A stretch of 64,000 nt of DNA from Streptomyces griseiscabiei (GCF_020010925.1 NZ_JAGJBZ010000001.1:3513001-3577000), one strand, 5' to 3'. Positions 26,339 to 35,392 are shown, numbered from the stretch's first letter. Program-made: numbers and translations. The notes: generated by a model not told the origin, from the sequence alone.

Positions 26339-26454
26339 CCTGCACCTCCATGTCGCGCTGTACCCGTGGCCCGTGAACCCGCGGCTGGGCAGCTTGTAGA
26401 TTTAAACGCCAACCACGGGGTGAACGGCTCGCGAAGTGACGGTACTGAGACGTA

Positions 26455-26471
26455 GTTGACACGAGGTCAAC
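26455..26471. promoter_or_regulatory. Inverted repeat GTTGAC-N5-GTCAAC
   Basis: A perfect 6-bp inverted repeat lies in the 204-base upstream region of the small 61-residue gene; its halves also look like -35 TTGAC elements on each strand. No convincing -10 was found, so the role is a guess. Confidence 0.3.
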
Positions 26472-26542
26472 CACGGATCGTGAGGTACCTCTCAGAAACC
26501 ACACATTCCGGTGACGCTACGTGCCAACGCTTGCACTATTTG

Positions 26543-27166
26543 TCACTCCCCGTACTCGCCGTACTCGTCGTGGTACCGGATCCGCTCGTCGCCGACCGCT
26601 CCCAGCGCCGTCAGGGCCAGCAGCCCGGCCGTGGGACCGAGCCCCTCCAGGCCCCGCCCGTACGCCGAGTACGTGAGGAAGACCCGCTCGCGCTCCCGCA
26701 GGAAGCAGCTCACGCCCGGCCGTTCGTCGGCACCGTGGTCATGGTCGAACGTGTTGCCGTACGACGAGTACCAGGGCACCGTCCATCCCATGCGCGCCTT
26801 GAAGGGGAGGATCCGTGTGTAGGGCGCCCGCGAGACGACCGCGAACTCGGTGCCCCGCGCGCGCAGATGTGCCAGATGCCCGACCTGGTCCAGAAAGGCC
26901 GAGCAGTCGCGGGAGCCCGCCTGCCACTCCGGGGCGAACGCGAAGTGGTACACGATCAGTTGGTGACGCTCCCGGAACAGGTCGAGCAGTGTCGCCTTGC
27001 CGTCACCGCCCTCGAAGACGTACTCCTCGTCGACCTCGACCATCGGCAGGCGCCGCCGCTCGGCGTCCAGCGCGTCCCGCGCGCGGGTGAGGGCCTTCTC
27101 CTTGAGCAGCAGTTCCTCCCGCGCGGCGCGCCATTCCTCGCGCGGGACGATCCGCGGAAGCGACAT
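26543..27166 (-). CDS. DUF899 (thioredoxin-like) family protein
   Basis: 207 residues with the DUF899 sequence RRRLPMVEVDEEYVFEGGDG, LLDLFRERHQLIVYHFAF, SRAPYTRILPFKARMGWTVPWYSS (in part) and VFLTYSAYGRGLE. The family has a thioredoxin fold. The usual CxxC is GSRDCS here, so the first cysteine is lost and only one remains, which argues against ordinary dithiol exchange. The ATG at 27166 has GGAGGAGG directly upstream; 21 codons upstream of it are unlikely to be translated. Confidence 0.9.
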   Translation of the reverse strand: MSLPRIVPREEWRAAREELLLKEKALTRARDALDAERRRLPMVEVDEEYVFEGGDGKATLLDLFRERHQLIVYHFAFAPEWQAGSRDCSAFLDQVGHLAHLRARGTEFAVVSRAPYTRILPFKARMGWTVPWYSSYGNTFDHDHGADERPGVSCFLRERERVFLTYSAYGRGLEGLGPTAGLLALTALGAVGDERIRYHDEYGEYGE

Positions 27167-27316
27167 GTGTTCCTCCTCCGGTGACGATGCCTTCCACCGG
27201 GGTGGACCGGAGCCGGACACGGAACTCATCGGTGCGGCGCGACTTTTCCGAGCGCCGCCGTGACGGTGCCGTCCACCGGCGGCCCGGGCGGCTGATCGGG
27301 TGGCTGCTCGGGCGGG

Positions 27317-28735
27317 CTACTCGGGCGGCTTGTCGTAGTCCTGGATGCGGCCGCCGTGGCTGCGGTCGGTCAGCGCGGCCAGGCGGCCCGTCATCTCCGC
27401 CACCGTCGCCGGCACGTCGACGGTGAGGAGTTCGCGGTCGCGCATCAGAACGCGGCCGTCGACGATCGTGGTGGTGACGTCGGCGGAGCGGGCGCTGTGC
27501 ACGAGGGTGGCGGCGAGGTCGTGCACCGGCTGGGTGTGCGGGCCGGTGAGGTCGACGAGGACGATGTCGGCGCGCCGTCCGGGGGCGAGGCCGCCGATCC
27601 GCTCCCCCAGCCCGACGGCCCGTGCGCTCTGCAGGGTGGCGTGGTGCAGGGCCTGACGGGAGGTCAGCCAGCGCGGGTCGCCCTCGGTGGACTTCTGTAC
27701 GAGCGCGGTGAGGGCCATGGACTCCCACACGTCGAGCGAGTTGTTGGAGGCGGCCCCGTCCGTGGCGAGCCCGACGGGGATCCCGATGCGGCGCAGGGCG
27801 CGCACCGGGGTCGTGGGCCAGGCGAACTTGAGGTAGCCGCGGGGCGCGGTGGCGACGGCCACCGGCCCGGTCGCCCGTTCCAGGACGGGCAGGTCGCGCT
27901 CGACGATCCCGGTGCCGTGCGCGACGAGCACGCCCGCGTCGAGACCGAGGAGCCCGGTGCGCTCCAGGACCTCGATGGGGGTGACGCCGTGCCGGGCGAG
28001 GCTGTTGTCGGTCTGGTCACGGCTCTCCGAGGCGTGCAGATGCACAGGGAGGCCGTGTTCCCGGGCCAGTTCGGCGGTGGCGGCCAGGTCGGCGTCGTCG
28101 ACGGTGTAGGGGGCGTGCGGGGCGAGCGCGGTGGTGATACGACCGCCGGCCGCGCCCCGGTGCCGCAGCGCGAACTCCAGGGACCTCTCCCTGCCTTCGG
28201 GTCCCTGTGAGGAGAAGAACGCCTCGCCGAGATGTGCGCGCAGCCCGGTCTCCCCGACGACGGCGGCGACCGTGTCCATCGAGAAGTAGTGGTCGGCGAA
28301 GCAGGTCACCCCGCCCCTGATCATCTCCGCGCAGGCCAGCCGGGCCCCCAGTTCCACGTCCTTCGCCGTCAGATTGGACTCGACGGGCCAGATGACGTCG
28401 TTGAACCACTGCTCCGCCGGCAGGTCCTCCGCGATGCCGCGCAGCGCCACCATGGGGGCGTGCGTATGGCAGTTGATCAGCCCCGGCATCGCGACCCGGC
28501 CGCGCGCGTCGATGCGTTCCGCCGTGGCGACGGGGGCCGTCTCCTCCGCCGGCCCGATGCTCACGATCACCCCCTCCCGTACGACGATCGCGGCGTCCTC
28601 GACGAAGTCGATCCCCTCGTGCTCGTCGTGGACGAGGGCGGTGCAGCCGGTGATGACGAGATCGGCGGGAGCCTGCGCGGCGGAAGCGGCGGAAGCGGCG
28701 GATTCGGAAGGGGGCGGGGGTGGGGGCGGCGTCAT
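27317..28735 (-). CDS. TRZ/ATZ-type amidohydrolase (S-adenosylhomocysteine/MTA or guanine-type deaminase)
   Basis: 472 residues, metal-dependent TIM barrel. NCHTHAPM supplies His90 and His92; later HLHASE, a VAHGTGI histidine and ATDGAASNNSLD complete the site. The pattern, including GLINCHTHAPMVALRG and GGVTCFADHYFS, matches the cytoplasmic TRZ/ATZ/MtaD deaminase family acting on purine-like or triazine-like amines; substrate specificity is unresolved. An N-terminal PPPPPPPS stretch precedes the core. It is 30 bases downstream of the FUSC gene on the same strand. Confidence 0.9.
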   Translation of the reverse strand: MTPPPPPPPSESAASAASAAQAPADLVITGCTALVHDEHEGIDFVEDAAIVVREGVIVSIGPAEETAPVATAERIDARGRVAMPGLINCHTHAPMVALRGIAEDLPAEQWFNDVIWPVESNLTAKDVELGARLACAEMIRGGVTCFADHYFSMDTVAAVVGETGLRAHLGEAFFSSQGPEGRERSLEFALRHRGAAGGRITTALAPHAPYTVDDADLAATAELAREHGLPVHLHASESRDQTDNSLARHGVTPIEVLERTGLLGLDAGVLVAHGTGIVERDLPVLERATGPVAVATAPRGYLKFAWPTTPVRALRRIGIPVGLATDGAASNNSLDVWESMALTALVQKSTEGDPRWLTSRQALHHATLQSARAVGLGERIGGLAPGRRADIVLVDLTGPHTQPVHDLAATLVHSARSADVTTTIVDGRVLMRDRELLTVDVPATVAEMTGRLAALTDRSHGGRIQDYDKPPE

Positions 28736-28765
28736 GCTGTCACCGTACGACCGGCACCCGTCCCC

Positions 28766-30763
28766 TCAGGCGCTCATGCCCTGCCTCGGCAGGACGTCGG
28801 TGATGTCCGGGGCGTCGGGGAGGCTGATGCGCGCGTGCCCGCGGTGGCGGGCGAGGTCGTCGAGGAGGGCGGTGATCCGCTCGGTGTGGTGGCGGCCGAG
28901 CCGTCCGGTGTCGTCGAGGTGCACGGCGCAGGCGGTGGTGGTGTCGACCAGCCGTTCGAGGATCGCGGCGATCTCGTCGGTGCCCTCGGTGTGCCGGGCC
29001 AAGGCGGGCAGTTCGGCTCCGGAGAGGGCGATCGCGGCGCGGGCCCGGGCCAGTGCGCGGTAGGCCTCGCGGCGCAGGGTCCAGCGGGCGGCCCGTTCGT
29101 CGGTCTCGCCGGGCAGGGCGGCCCCGACGGAGACGGTGACCCCGTTGGGTGTGGACGCGCGGCCCGATGATGCAGAACCGTTCCCTCCGGTGCGGGCGCC
29201 CGGCGTGCGCGACTCGTCCAGGACGTGCGCGAGGTAGGCGTGCGCGGCCGTCCCCGCTTCGGTGAGCCGGGCGCGCACGCCCCCTCCGCGCTGTCCCTCC
29301 GGGATCGGCAGATGACCGACGATCAGGACGATGGCGCAGGCCAGGAGCGTTTCGGCGATGCGGCTCCAGGAGGCCTGGGGGTCGCCGCCGACCATGACGA
29401 GGGCGAGGACGAGGACGGTGACGACGGCGGTCTGGGCGGCGAAGTGCCGGGTGGCGACGGGTATCAGCGCCCCGCTGACCGCGACCAGCGCGACGAGCCC
29501 TTCGGGCCGGGGCAGCACGGCGGCGAACCCGGCGAAGAGCACGGCACCGAGAACCGTCCCGGCGGCCCGGCACAGCACCCGGGAGACGAGCGGCCCCAGG
29601 TCGGGCTTGACCAGGAAGACGGCGGTCGCGGGCAGCCAGTACCAGTGCTCGTGGTGCAGCGCCTGGGCCACGGCCGCGGCGGCCCCGAAGGACAGGGCGA
29701 CCCGCAGTCCGTACTCGCGTCCGCCGGACCCGAGGCCGAGCCGTGCGAGCGAGCCGAGGGTGCGGCGGCGGGTGTGCAGGTCGCGTGCGTCGCCGCCGCG
29801 GTCGAAGGTCTCGGCGGCGCGCAGGAGCGCGTCGTCGAGGGCGCGCAGCGCGGGCGCGGACCGGGAGGGCGCGGGCAGCGGGCCGGTGGCGGTGTTGCCG
29901 CGCACGGCCGCCGCCAGCCGCCGGGGTCCTTCGGAGGCCCGGCCGACGACGGCGTCCCCGGCCCAGGCCAGCGCGGTGGCCGCCTCGGCGAGGGGCAGCG
30001 CGGCGGCGTACTGGGCGTGCAGCCGCCGCTCGGACGACGAACTGGCGTAGCGCCGCAGCCGGGGCCCGGCGAGCGCGTCCTGGGCGTGGTCGAGGGCGGC
30101 GGTCAGCGCGGCCCGCCGGGCGAGCGCGTCCGGGGTGCCGACGGCGTCCAGCAGCCCGGCGATGGCGTCGTAGACGGCGGCGACGGCGTCCCGTTCCCCG
30201 TCGAACCGGTAGTCGCCCGCGGTGAGGACCGCCGGTGTGGGCAGCGCGAGGCGCAGCGCGAGCAGCCAGCCCGCGCCGGCGAGATAGGCGAGCGCGCGCT
30301 GCCATCCGGGTTCCGGCAGCGGCATCCCGGCTCCGATGGCGGCCGCGACCAGCAGTTGGGTGCCCGCGCCGGACGACACGGGCCCGATCGCGCTCATCCC
30401 GCCGGCGATCAGTCCGAGCCCGGTGAGCAGCAGGGTGAGGACGACGGCACCGGCGTACGTACCACCGGTGTACTGCCCGGCGTACGTGCCGACGAGGAGG
30501 CCCACGGCGCCGGCGAGCGCGGGCGCCCCGAGCCGCTGGACGGCCGTGCGCCGGCTTCCGGGGCGGTCGTTGATCCCGGCGAGCATGGCGCCGAGCGCGG
30601 CGACCACCCCGACGGAGGGCCGCCCCAGCAGAACGGCCACCAGCAGCAGCGGCCCACCGGCCAACGCCCCTCGCACCACCGCGTTCCAGGGCACCGGCCC
30701 CCTCTGCGCGCGCAGGGCGTGGGCGAGCCATGGCGGAAGGGCGAGGGTGGCGCGGCGGGTCAC
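28766..30763 (-). CDS. FUSC-family integral membrane protein (aromatic acid exporter type)
   Basis: 665 residues with two blocks of membrane helices. The first (residues about 25-165) has LLLVAVLLGRPSVGVVAALGAML; the second (about 360-520) has the FUSC signature YWLPATAVFLVKPDLGPLVSRV and CRAAGTVLGAVLFAGFAA. A soluble region follows each block. The architecture fits YccS/aromatic acid exporter-like proteins, but the ligand is unknown. The GTG at 30763 has AGGAG four bases upstream; a longer frame to 31018 has no site. It probably heads a unit with the amidohydrolase gene. Confidence 0.88.
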   Translation of the reverse strand: MTRRATLALPPWLAHALRAQRGPVPWNAVVRGALAGGPLLLVAVLLGRPSVGVVAALGAMLAGINDRPGSRRTAVQRLGAPALAGAVGLLVGTYAGQYTGGTYAGAVVLTLLLTGLGLIAGGMSAIGPVSSGAGTQLLVAAAIGAGMPLPEPGWQRALAYLAGAGWLLALRLALPTPAVLTAGDYRFDGERDAVAAVYDAIAGLLDAVGTPDALARRAALTAALDHAQDALAGPRLRRYASSSSERRLHAQYAAALPLAEAATALAWAGDAVVGRASEGPRRLAAAVRGNTATGPLPAPSRSAPALRALDDALLRAAETFDRGGDARDLHTRRRTLGSLARLGLGSGGREYGLRVALSFGAAAAVAQALHHEHWYWLPATAVFLVKPDLGPLVSRVLCRAAGTVLGAVLFAGFAAVLPRPEGLVALVAVSGALIPVATRHFAAQTAVVTVLVLALVMVGGDPQASWSRIAETLLACAIVLIVGHLPIPEGQRGGGVRARLTEAGTAAHAYLAHVLDESRTPGARTGGNGSASSGRASTPNGVTVSVGAALPGETDERAARWTLRREAYRALARARAAIALSGAELPALARHTEGTDEIAAILERLVDTTTACAVHLDDTGRLGRHHTERITALLDDLARHRGHARISLPDAPDITDVLPRQGMSA

Positions 30764-30967
30764 GGGGCTCCTGTCGTCGGGTGAGGGCGGGGGTGTGCCT
30801 TCGGGCGACGGCGGCCGGGGCGTTGACGGTGTGCGTGCGTGTGCACTCCACGGTAGGTCCCGGACCTGGAGGATATGGAACGCTCGTATTACCGCGATGT
30901 GACGATCCCTGCAGGGGCCATGTTCTTTATGAACGCAATCAACGCGTCGGCGCGGCAAAGAAGGTGG

Positions 30968-30992
30968 ACCCGGGGGCGTAGCCGGCCCCCGG
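30968..30992 (-). terminator. GC hairpin upstream of FUSC
   Basis: CCCGGGGGC (30968-30976) and GCCCCCGGG (30984-30992) form a perfect 9-bp stem with a 7-base loop. It sits between the tRNA-like remnant and the FUSC promoter region, consistent with termination of upstream minus-strand transcription. Confidence 0.5.
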
Positions 30993-31090
30993 GCCCTGAT
31001 ATGCCGCCCCATGGGCACGCCGCCACGGTTGAGAACCCAGGTCAGTCATGATGTCGCCGCGTCCTGCCTTTGGACCACCACGCATCGAGC

Positions 31091-31162
31091 TGCGCGGGCT
31101 GGACTTGAACCAGCATTTCGACGTCCGGGGCCTGAGTCCGGTCGTTGCGGCGATCGGCGGCG
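31091..31162 (-). pseudogene. tRNA-Leu(CAG)-like remnant
   Basis: On the minus strand a perfect T arm (GCTGG, loop TTCAAGT, CCAGC; 31114-31098) follows an anticodon-arm look-alike, CCGGA-CTCAGGC-CCCGG (31141-31125), whose loop would present CAG as in tRNA-Leu. The putative 3' acceptor bases CCCGCGC have no complementary 5' strand, the D arm is unrecognisable and the long Leu variable arm is missing, so it is not a functional tRNA. It may be a decayed tRNA gene or an attachment-site scar. Bases 30764-31347 hold no protein gene; besides this I see only the hairpin and the FUSC promoter region. Confidence 0.45.
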
Positions 31163-31347
31163 AATACTGAGTCTGGAGCAATAGTCTGAGATTGATCACG
31201 GCCCGTCCCTGAATTACTCGGCGGGTACGGTCCGCTCTTTCACGACAAGCCTCAGCTTCAGCTTTGCGCTCCTCGCGCACCCCGACCGGCGTCAAGGCCG
31301 GCCGGGGAGTCTGTGTGAGGCCACCCGGGCAGTCCGGAGAATCCGAA

Positions 31348-32079
31348 CTAGCCGAACAGGTAGCCGAAAACGGCGTCACCGACGCGCTGGTCGACGACCT
31401 CCACCCCGTTCGCTTCCTCCCGCGCGAACTTCACGGCCTGCTGCAACTTCTCGACGCGGTCGAGGATTTCGTTGACGCGCCGGGCGGGCAGGGCTCCGGA
31501 GAACTTCACGGTGGTCCAGTAACCGACCGGGATGTCCTCGTAGTACACCTCCACCTGGGCGGGGTGCTTGTCGGTCGCCTCGGCCTTCACATGGTTGCGC
31601 GGCACCTTCTTCGTCCGTACCGTCCGCACGGCCTCGGTCTTCCAGGCGTCGGTGGACGGGTCCTGCGCCCACGCCTCGGAGGCGTCGAGCACCGGCAGCC
31701 TGCGCACCAGCGCGTTGATCTCGCCGAGCTGCTTCTCCAGGAAGAGCAGACAGGCCACGGGGACATCGGCGACGAGCACCCGTCCCTCGACCGACACATC
31801 CGCCCGTGCCGTGCAGTTGGCCCAGTCCTTGGTGGCGGTCACATCGAACAGCCGCGTGAGAACCCCGGCCGTCTCCCTCAGCACGTCCTCCGCCCGCACC
31901 TGTACCCGGGTCGACTCGGGCGGCAATTGCTCGCCCTCCTCGTCCTTCGGCTGATAGGTACGCGCGATACCGGCCAGCAGAGCCGGTTTCTGCAGCCCGT
32001 GATGAGCGGCCGTCAGGTCCTGATGGGTCTTGGCCTTGACGCCCTTCTCCACTGCGATGATCTGATTGAGTTTCGCCAC
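31348..32079 (-). CDS. Uncharacterised protein resembling an actinobacteriophage/actinobacterial family
   Basis: 243 residues with no membrane segment. The opening AKLNQIIAVEKGVKAKTHQD, LTAAHHGLQKPALLAGI, ARTYQPKDEEGEQLPPEST and the C-terminal PARRVNEILDRVEKLQQAVK are, from memory, like proteins shared by actinobacteria and their phages; the function is not known. The second half has a heptad-like helix. Beside the tRNA-like remnant it could mark an old integration. The ATG at 32079 is the first start in frame. Confidence 0.75.
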   Translation of the reverse strand: MAKLNQIIAVEKGVKAKTHQDLTAAHHGLQKPALLAGIARTYQPKDEEGEQLPPESTRVQVRAEDVLRETAGVLTRLFDVTATKDWANCTARADVSVEGRVLVADVPVACLLFLEKQLGEINALVRRLPVLDASEAWAQDPSTDAWKTEAVRTVRTKKVPRNHVKAEATDKHPAQVEVYYEDIPVGYWTTVKFSGALPARRVNEILDRVEKLQQAVKFAREEANGVEVVDQRVGDAVFGYLFG

Positions 32080-32261
32080 GTGGGAGACCGTAACAGCGGG
32101 ACGGCATTCTCTTCGAAGGATTATTCGGATCCAAGAACTGTTCGGAGGAGTAAAGGCCCTTGGATTCCCCGAGGAGTCGCTCTCGTCCTGCGGGCGGCCC
32201 GGTCGCGGCCGATGCTGGTGAGGGGTGCCGATGACGCCGTGTCCAGAAACAGGAGGTCGTG

Positions 32262-33011
32262 ATGGGACGTCTGAGCGAGCGGGTGGCGATCGTCACCGGT
32301 GGGGTCGGAGGGATCGGCGCCGCGGTGGCACGGGCCCTAGCGGCCGAGGGGGCCGACGTGGTGGTCGCCGACATCCGCGACGCCGAGGGGGCGAAGCTGG
32401 CGGCGGAACTCGGCGGCCGGGCGCGCTATGTGAACCTGGACGTCAGCGGCGAGGAGGCCTGGCAGCGGGCGGTGGCCGAGGTGGAGGCGGCTCTGGGTCC
32501 GGTCTCGGTGCTGGTGAACAACGCGGGGGTCGCCGACTGGGGCTCCATGGAGGAGCAGTCCCTCGCCTCGTTCCGCCGGGTCCTCGACGTCAACCTCCAG
32601 GGCCCGTGGCTGGGCATGCGCGCGGTGGCGCCCTCGCTGCGCCGGGCCGGCGGCGGGGTGATCGTGAACATCTCCTCCCTCGCCGGGCTGACCTCCTACG
32701 CCGGGATCGGCTCGTACGCGGCGAGCAAGTGGGGGCTGCGCGGTCTGACGAAGACGGCGGCGCTGGAACTGGCCCCCGACGGCGTCCGCGTCTGCTCCGT
32801 CCATCCCGGCGCCATCCGCACCCCGATGACAGCCGGCTTCGGTGACGCCCACACCTCGGGGCAGCCCATTCCGCGCTTCGGCGAGCCCGAGGAGGTCGCC
32901 CGCATGGTGCTCTTCATCGTTGCCGACGCCACGTTTTCCACAGGCTCCGAATTCGTCCTGGACGGAGGCATTCTCGCAGGTCAGCCGAGTGTTGTGGTCT
33001 CGGACGACTGA
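32262..33011 (+). CDS. Short-chain dehydrogenase/reductase
   Basis: 249 residues, classical SDR: cofactor motif TGGVGGIGAAVA near residue 11, acidic DIRD after beta-2 (favouring NAD), NNAGV, catalytic Ser in NISSLAG, and YAASK with Tyr153-area and Lys. Motifs and length resemble 3-alpha-(or 3-oxoacyl-type) hydroxysteroid dehydrogenases, but the substrate is undefined. AGGAGG lies five bases before the ATG at 32262. It is divergent from the 243-residue gene. Confidence 0.93.
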   Translation: MGRLSERVAIVTGGVGGIGAAVARALAAEGADVVVADIRDAEGAKLAAELGGRARYVNLDVSGEEAWQRAVAEVEAALGPVSVLVNNAGVADWGSMEEQSLASFRRVLDVNLQGPWLGMRAVAPSLRRAGGGVIVNISSLAGLTSYAGIGSYAASKWGLRGLTKTAALELAPDGVRVCSVHPGAIRTPMTAGFGDAHTSGQPIPRFGEPEEVARMVLFIVADATFSTGSEFVLDGGILAGQPSVVVSDD

Positions 33012-33167
33012 CCCGGAGGCCGCGTTCCGCGCCCGCCGCCCGGCCGATTGTCGGTGGCATGCGCTTCAATGGCATCGTCGTCACAGAGAGTGACGATCCG
33101 GATGCCTTCCGGGTGTGCCGCGGCGCGCCCGGGTCCAGGGCGCCGGGGCTTCGGGGGAGGTCGTGCG

Positions 33168-33836
33168 ATGAGTGGCCACGAGGAGAACGGGCAGCGGTTC
33201 GTGTCACTGGCCGGGCTGCGGATCCGCGGATGGACGGGCGGCATGGTGGACCGGCTGCTCGGGGCGGCGGACCGGCTCGGCACGAACGCGCGCTTCGGGG
33301 ATGCGCCGAGGGTCCGGCTGTACCGGCTGGAGCGGGTCGAGGAAGCCGAGCGCGGCGAGGCGTTCCGGGCGGTGGCGGCGGACTCGCAGCGCAGGTCGGA
33401 GGCGGTGCGGGCCGCGATGCGCAGGCGGCGGGACGAGGTCCTGGAGCGGATCGGGGACGAGCCGATCGACGTACCCCGCCTCGATCCGGACAGGCTGACG
33501 CTCCGGGCGGTGGAGCACCGGGCGAGGCGGGAGGCCGAGTGGGGCCGACGGGAGGCGCCGCGGGAACGGCCGGGGGACGGCGAAGCCGTCGCGGACAGCC
33601 CTGCCACCCACCCCTCCCTCACCCCCTGGAAGGTCGACTACCTGCGCCACCGGCTCGGCCACTACGACCAGCTCCTGGAGGCGTGGCCCGGACACGGGCG
33701 GGATTCCGGGCGGGCGGAAGCCGTGACGCTGCTGCGGGAGCGGATCTGCGCGGCCATCGCGGAGGCGTACCCGGCCCTTGCACAGGAGTGCGAGAGGCAA
33801 GCGCGTGATCAAGGAGTCGGTCCACCTCTTCAGTGA
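33168..33836 (+). CDS. Uncharacterised Arg-rich protein
   Basis: 222 residues from an ATG with GGGGGAGG seven bases upstream. It is highly charged and helical: VEEAERGEAFRAVAADSQRRS, VRAAMRRRRDEVLERIG, VDYLRHRLGHYDQLLEAW, with a flexible Pro/Glu central stretch (PRERPGDGEAVADS). It has no membrane segment, cysteine motif or recognised domain. It is followed by the GNAT gene. Function unknown. Confidence 0.65.
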   Translation: MSGHEENGQRFVSLAGLRIRGWTGGMVDRLLGAADRLGTNARFGDAPRVRLYRLERVEEAERGEAFRAVAADSQRRSEAVRAAMRRRRDEVLERIGDEPIDVPRLDPDRLTLRAVEHRARREAEWGRREAPRERPGDGEAVADSPATHPSLTPWKVDYLRHRLGHYDQLLEAWPGHGRDSGRAEAVTLLRERICAAIAEAYPALAQECERQARDQGVGPPLQ

Positions 33837-33909
33837 AGTCGGGGCGCAAGTGGGCCCGGAATCACGGCAGTCGGGACGCCGATGCGCTCCTGTCCTTAAC
33901 CTCCGGCAT

Positions 33910-34944
33910 ATGCGATCAGGAAACGATCAAGCCCGGCGGGTGCACGGACGCCTGTCGTGCGGTGCCCTTCTGCGCCCTGCCGCGGGCTCCGCCGAGGACC
34001 GCCGGTTCGCGCGCTGGGACCTCGCCTCGCTCTCCGAGGGCGCCCTCGGGGAGTGCGTCGACCCCGACTCGCTCACGCCCGCGCGCGAACGGGAGTTACG
34101 GATCCGGCTCGGCTCCCACGGGCGGGCGCAGCGGAACGACGACGAGTACCGGAGGCGGTATTGGATCAGGGAACCGGGAGGTGGCGAGGAGGACGGCGGG
34201 TACGGCCGGCGCACCCCGCCGGGCGTCGTCGGTACGGTCGCGGTGGACACCTGGCCCATCGGCGCGGGCGCGCTGCTCGTCACATCGCTCTACGTCCACC
34301 CGGTGGCCCGGCGGCGCGGGCTCGCCACCGCCGTGCTGGACACGGTGTACGAGGCGTGCCGCGCGGAAGGCCTGCACGGGTTCCGTCTCGACGCCCACTG
34401 GACGTGGCAGCGGTCCGTGCGCCACTACCTCAACCGCGGTCTGTGGGTCACCTCCTGGAAGCACGCCCTCGGCTTCGCCCGTCTCTCGTACCTGCCCCGG
34501 TACGAGGTCCGGGCGGCCGGGGACGAGGGGGAGCTGACCTTCTGGGCGGCGGTCGGGGGCGAGGCGCTCGTCCCGATGCTCGTCGCGGGCGACGCGGGCG
34601 GTCGGCTACGGCTGCGGGAGACGGAGGAGAGCGCGCGGCTGACGGAGGACCGGGACGCGGTACGGCTGAGGTTCTACGCCCGGTCGACGCTGGCACTGCA
34701 TCTGGCGGTGCGGGGGCACCCGTTGGTGCGAGGGGAGCAGGAGTGGGCGGCGGCGGAGCGGTGGTGCGACCTCGGGGAGCCGGAGGGGCTGGCCTACCGG
34801 ATCGGTGTGTTCGAGCGGGCGGCACGGGAGGACGGATGGCGGGTGGACAGTCCGTACGGCGCGGCCCGGAATTCGGGTGCGGTCGCGGCGGCGGGTCCGC
34901 ATGATCGACACATCGTCCTCCACCGGTACCGGGAGCAGTCATGA
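33910..34944 (+). CDS. GNAT-family N-acetyltransferase with a TTA codon
   Basis: 344 residues. The acetyl-CoA fold is visible at residues 75-165: LLVTSLYVHPVARRRGLATAVLDTVYEAC contains the pantetheine-contact motif RRGLA. The C-terminal 170 residues are an extra domain (YEVRAAGDEGELTFW, LHLAVRGHPLVRGEQEW, in part). Substrate unknown. Codon 63 is TTA (34096-34098), the only in-frame TTA I noticed in the window, making expression bldA-dependent if this is Streptomyces. The start lacks a ribosome site; a GTG ten codons later is possible. RidA overlaps its stop by four bases. Confidence 0.8.
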   Translation: MRSGNDQARRVHGRLSCGALLRPAAGSAEDRRFARWDLASLSEGALGECVDPDSLTPARERELRIRLGSHGRAQRNDDEYRRRYWIREPGGGEEDGGYGRRTPPGVVGTVAVDTWPIGAGALLVTSLYVHPVARRRGLATAVLDTVYEACRAEGLHGFRLDAHWTWQRSVRHYLNRGLWVTSWKHALGFARLSYLPRYEVRAAGDEGELTFWAAVGGEALVPMLVAGDAGGRLRLRETEESARLTEDRDAVRLRFYARSTLALHLAVRGHPLVRGEQEWAAAERWCDLGEPEGLAYRIGVFERAAREDGWRVDSPYGAARNSGAVAAAGPHDRHIVLHRYREQS

Positions 34945-35348
34945 TCCAGCGCACCACCGTCCCCAGCCTCTTCTCGCCGCCCGTCTACGCGCACGCGTCC
35001 GTCGTCGAGGCCGGGGCGAAGCTCGCCTTTCTCGCCGGTTCCGTCCCGCTGGACGCGGACGGGAAGCTGGTCGGGGAGGGGGATCCGGTGCGTCAGGCCG
35101 AACAGGTGCTGGCCAACCTCGGGGAGCAACTGCGGGCGGTGGGCAGCGACTTCGCGCATGTCGCGTACACCGATGTGTACGTCGTGAGCGGTGAGCCCGC
35201 GGTCCTCTCCGCGGTCTGGGAGGTCGTCGAGGCGTCCGGTCTCAGCATCGGCCCCCACTCCTCGACCCTGCTCGGCGTGGCCTGCCTCGGCTACACGGGC
35301 CAGCTGGTCGAGATCACCGCGACGGCGGTGGTCCCGGAGGCCTCGTAG
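34941..35348 (+). CDS. RidA/YjgF family protein (enamine/imine deaminase)
   Basis: 135 residues, RidA fold: FLAGSVPLDADGKLVGEGDPV, QAEQVLANLGEQLRAVGSDFAHV, YTDVYVVSG and LLGVACLGYTGQLVEITATAVV. Family members hydrolyse reactive 2-aminoacrylate-type intermediates from PLP enzymes. The usual catalytic Arg (near RNAV... in RidA) is not obvious here, so it may belong to another RidA subfamily. The ATG overlaps the GNAT stop (ATGA), so the two are translationally coupled. Confidence 0.92.
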   Translation: MIQRTTVPSLFSPPVYAHASVVEAGAKLAFLAGSVPLDADGKLVGEGDPVRQAEQVLANLGEQLRAVGSDFAHVAYTDVYVVSGEPAVLSAVWEVVEASGLSIGPHSSTLLGVACLGYTGQLVEITATAVVPEAS

Positions 35349-35365
35349 GGGGCGCGGGGAGCCGC

Positions 35366-35392
35366 GCGGCGGGCCGTGCCCGGGCCCGCCGC
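35366..35392 (+). terminator. Hairpin after ridA
   Basis: GCGGCGGGCC (35366-35375) and GGCCCGCCGC (35383-35392) form a perfect 10-bp stem with a 7-base loop, 18 bases after the ridA stop and 28 bases before the convergent racemase stop. Confidence 0.65.

Noticed and set aside
30939..31379. Open frame across the tRNA-like remnant
   Set aside because: No recognisable motifs, no ribosome site, and it crosses the hairpin and tRNA-like arms.
33059..33808. Alternative start and frame before the Arg-rich protein
   Set aside because: The frame at 33168 has a GGGGGAGG site; the alternative begins in the SDR-downstream region without one and reads as low-complexity sequence.
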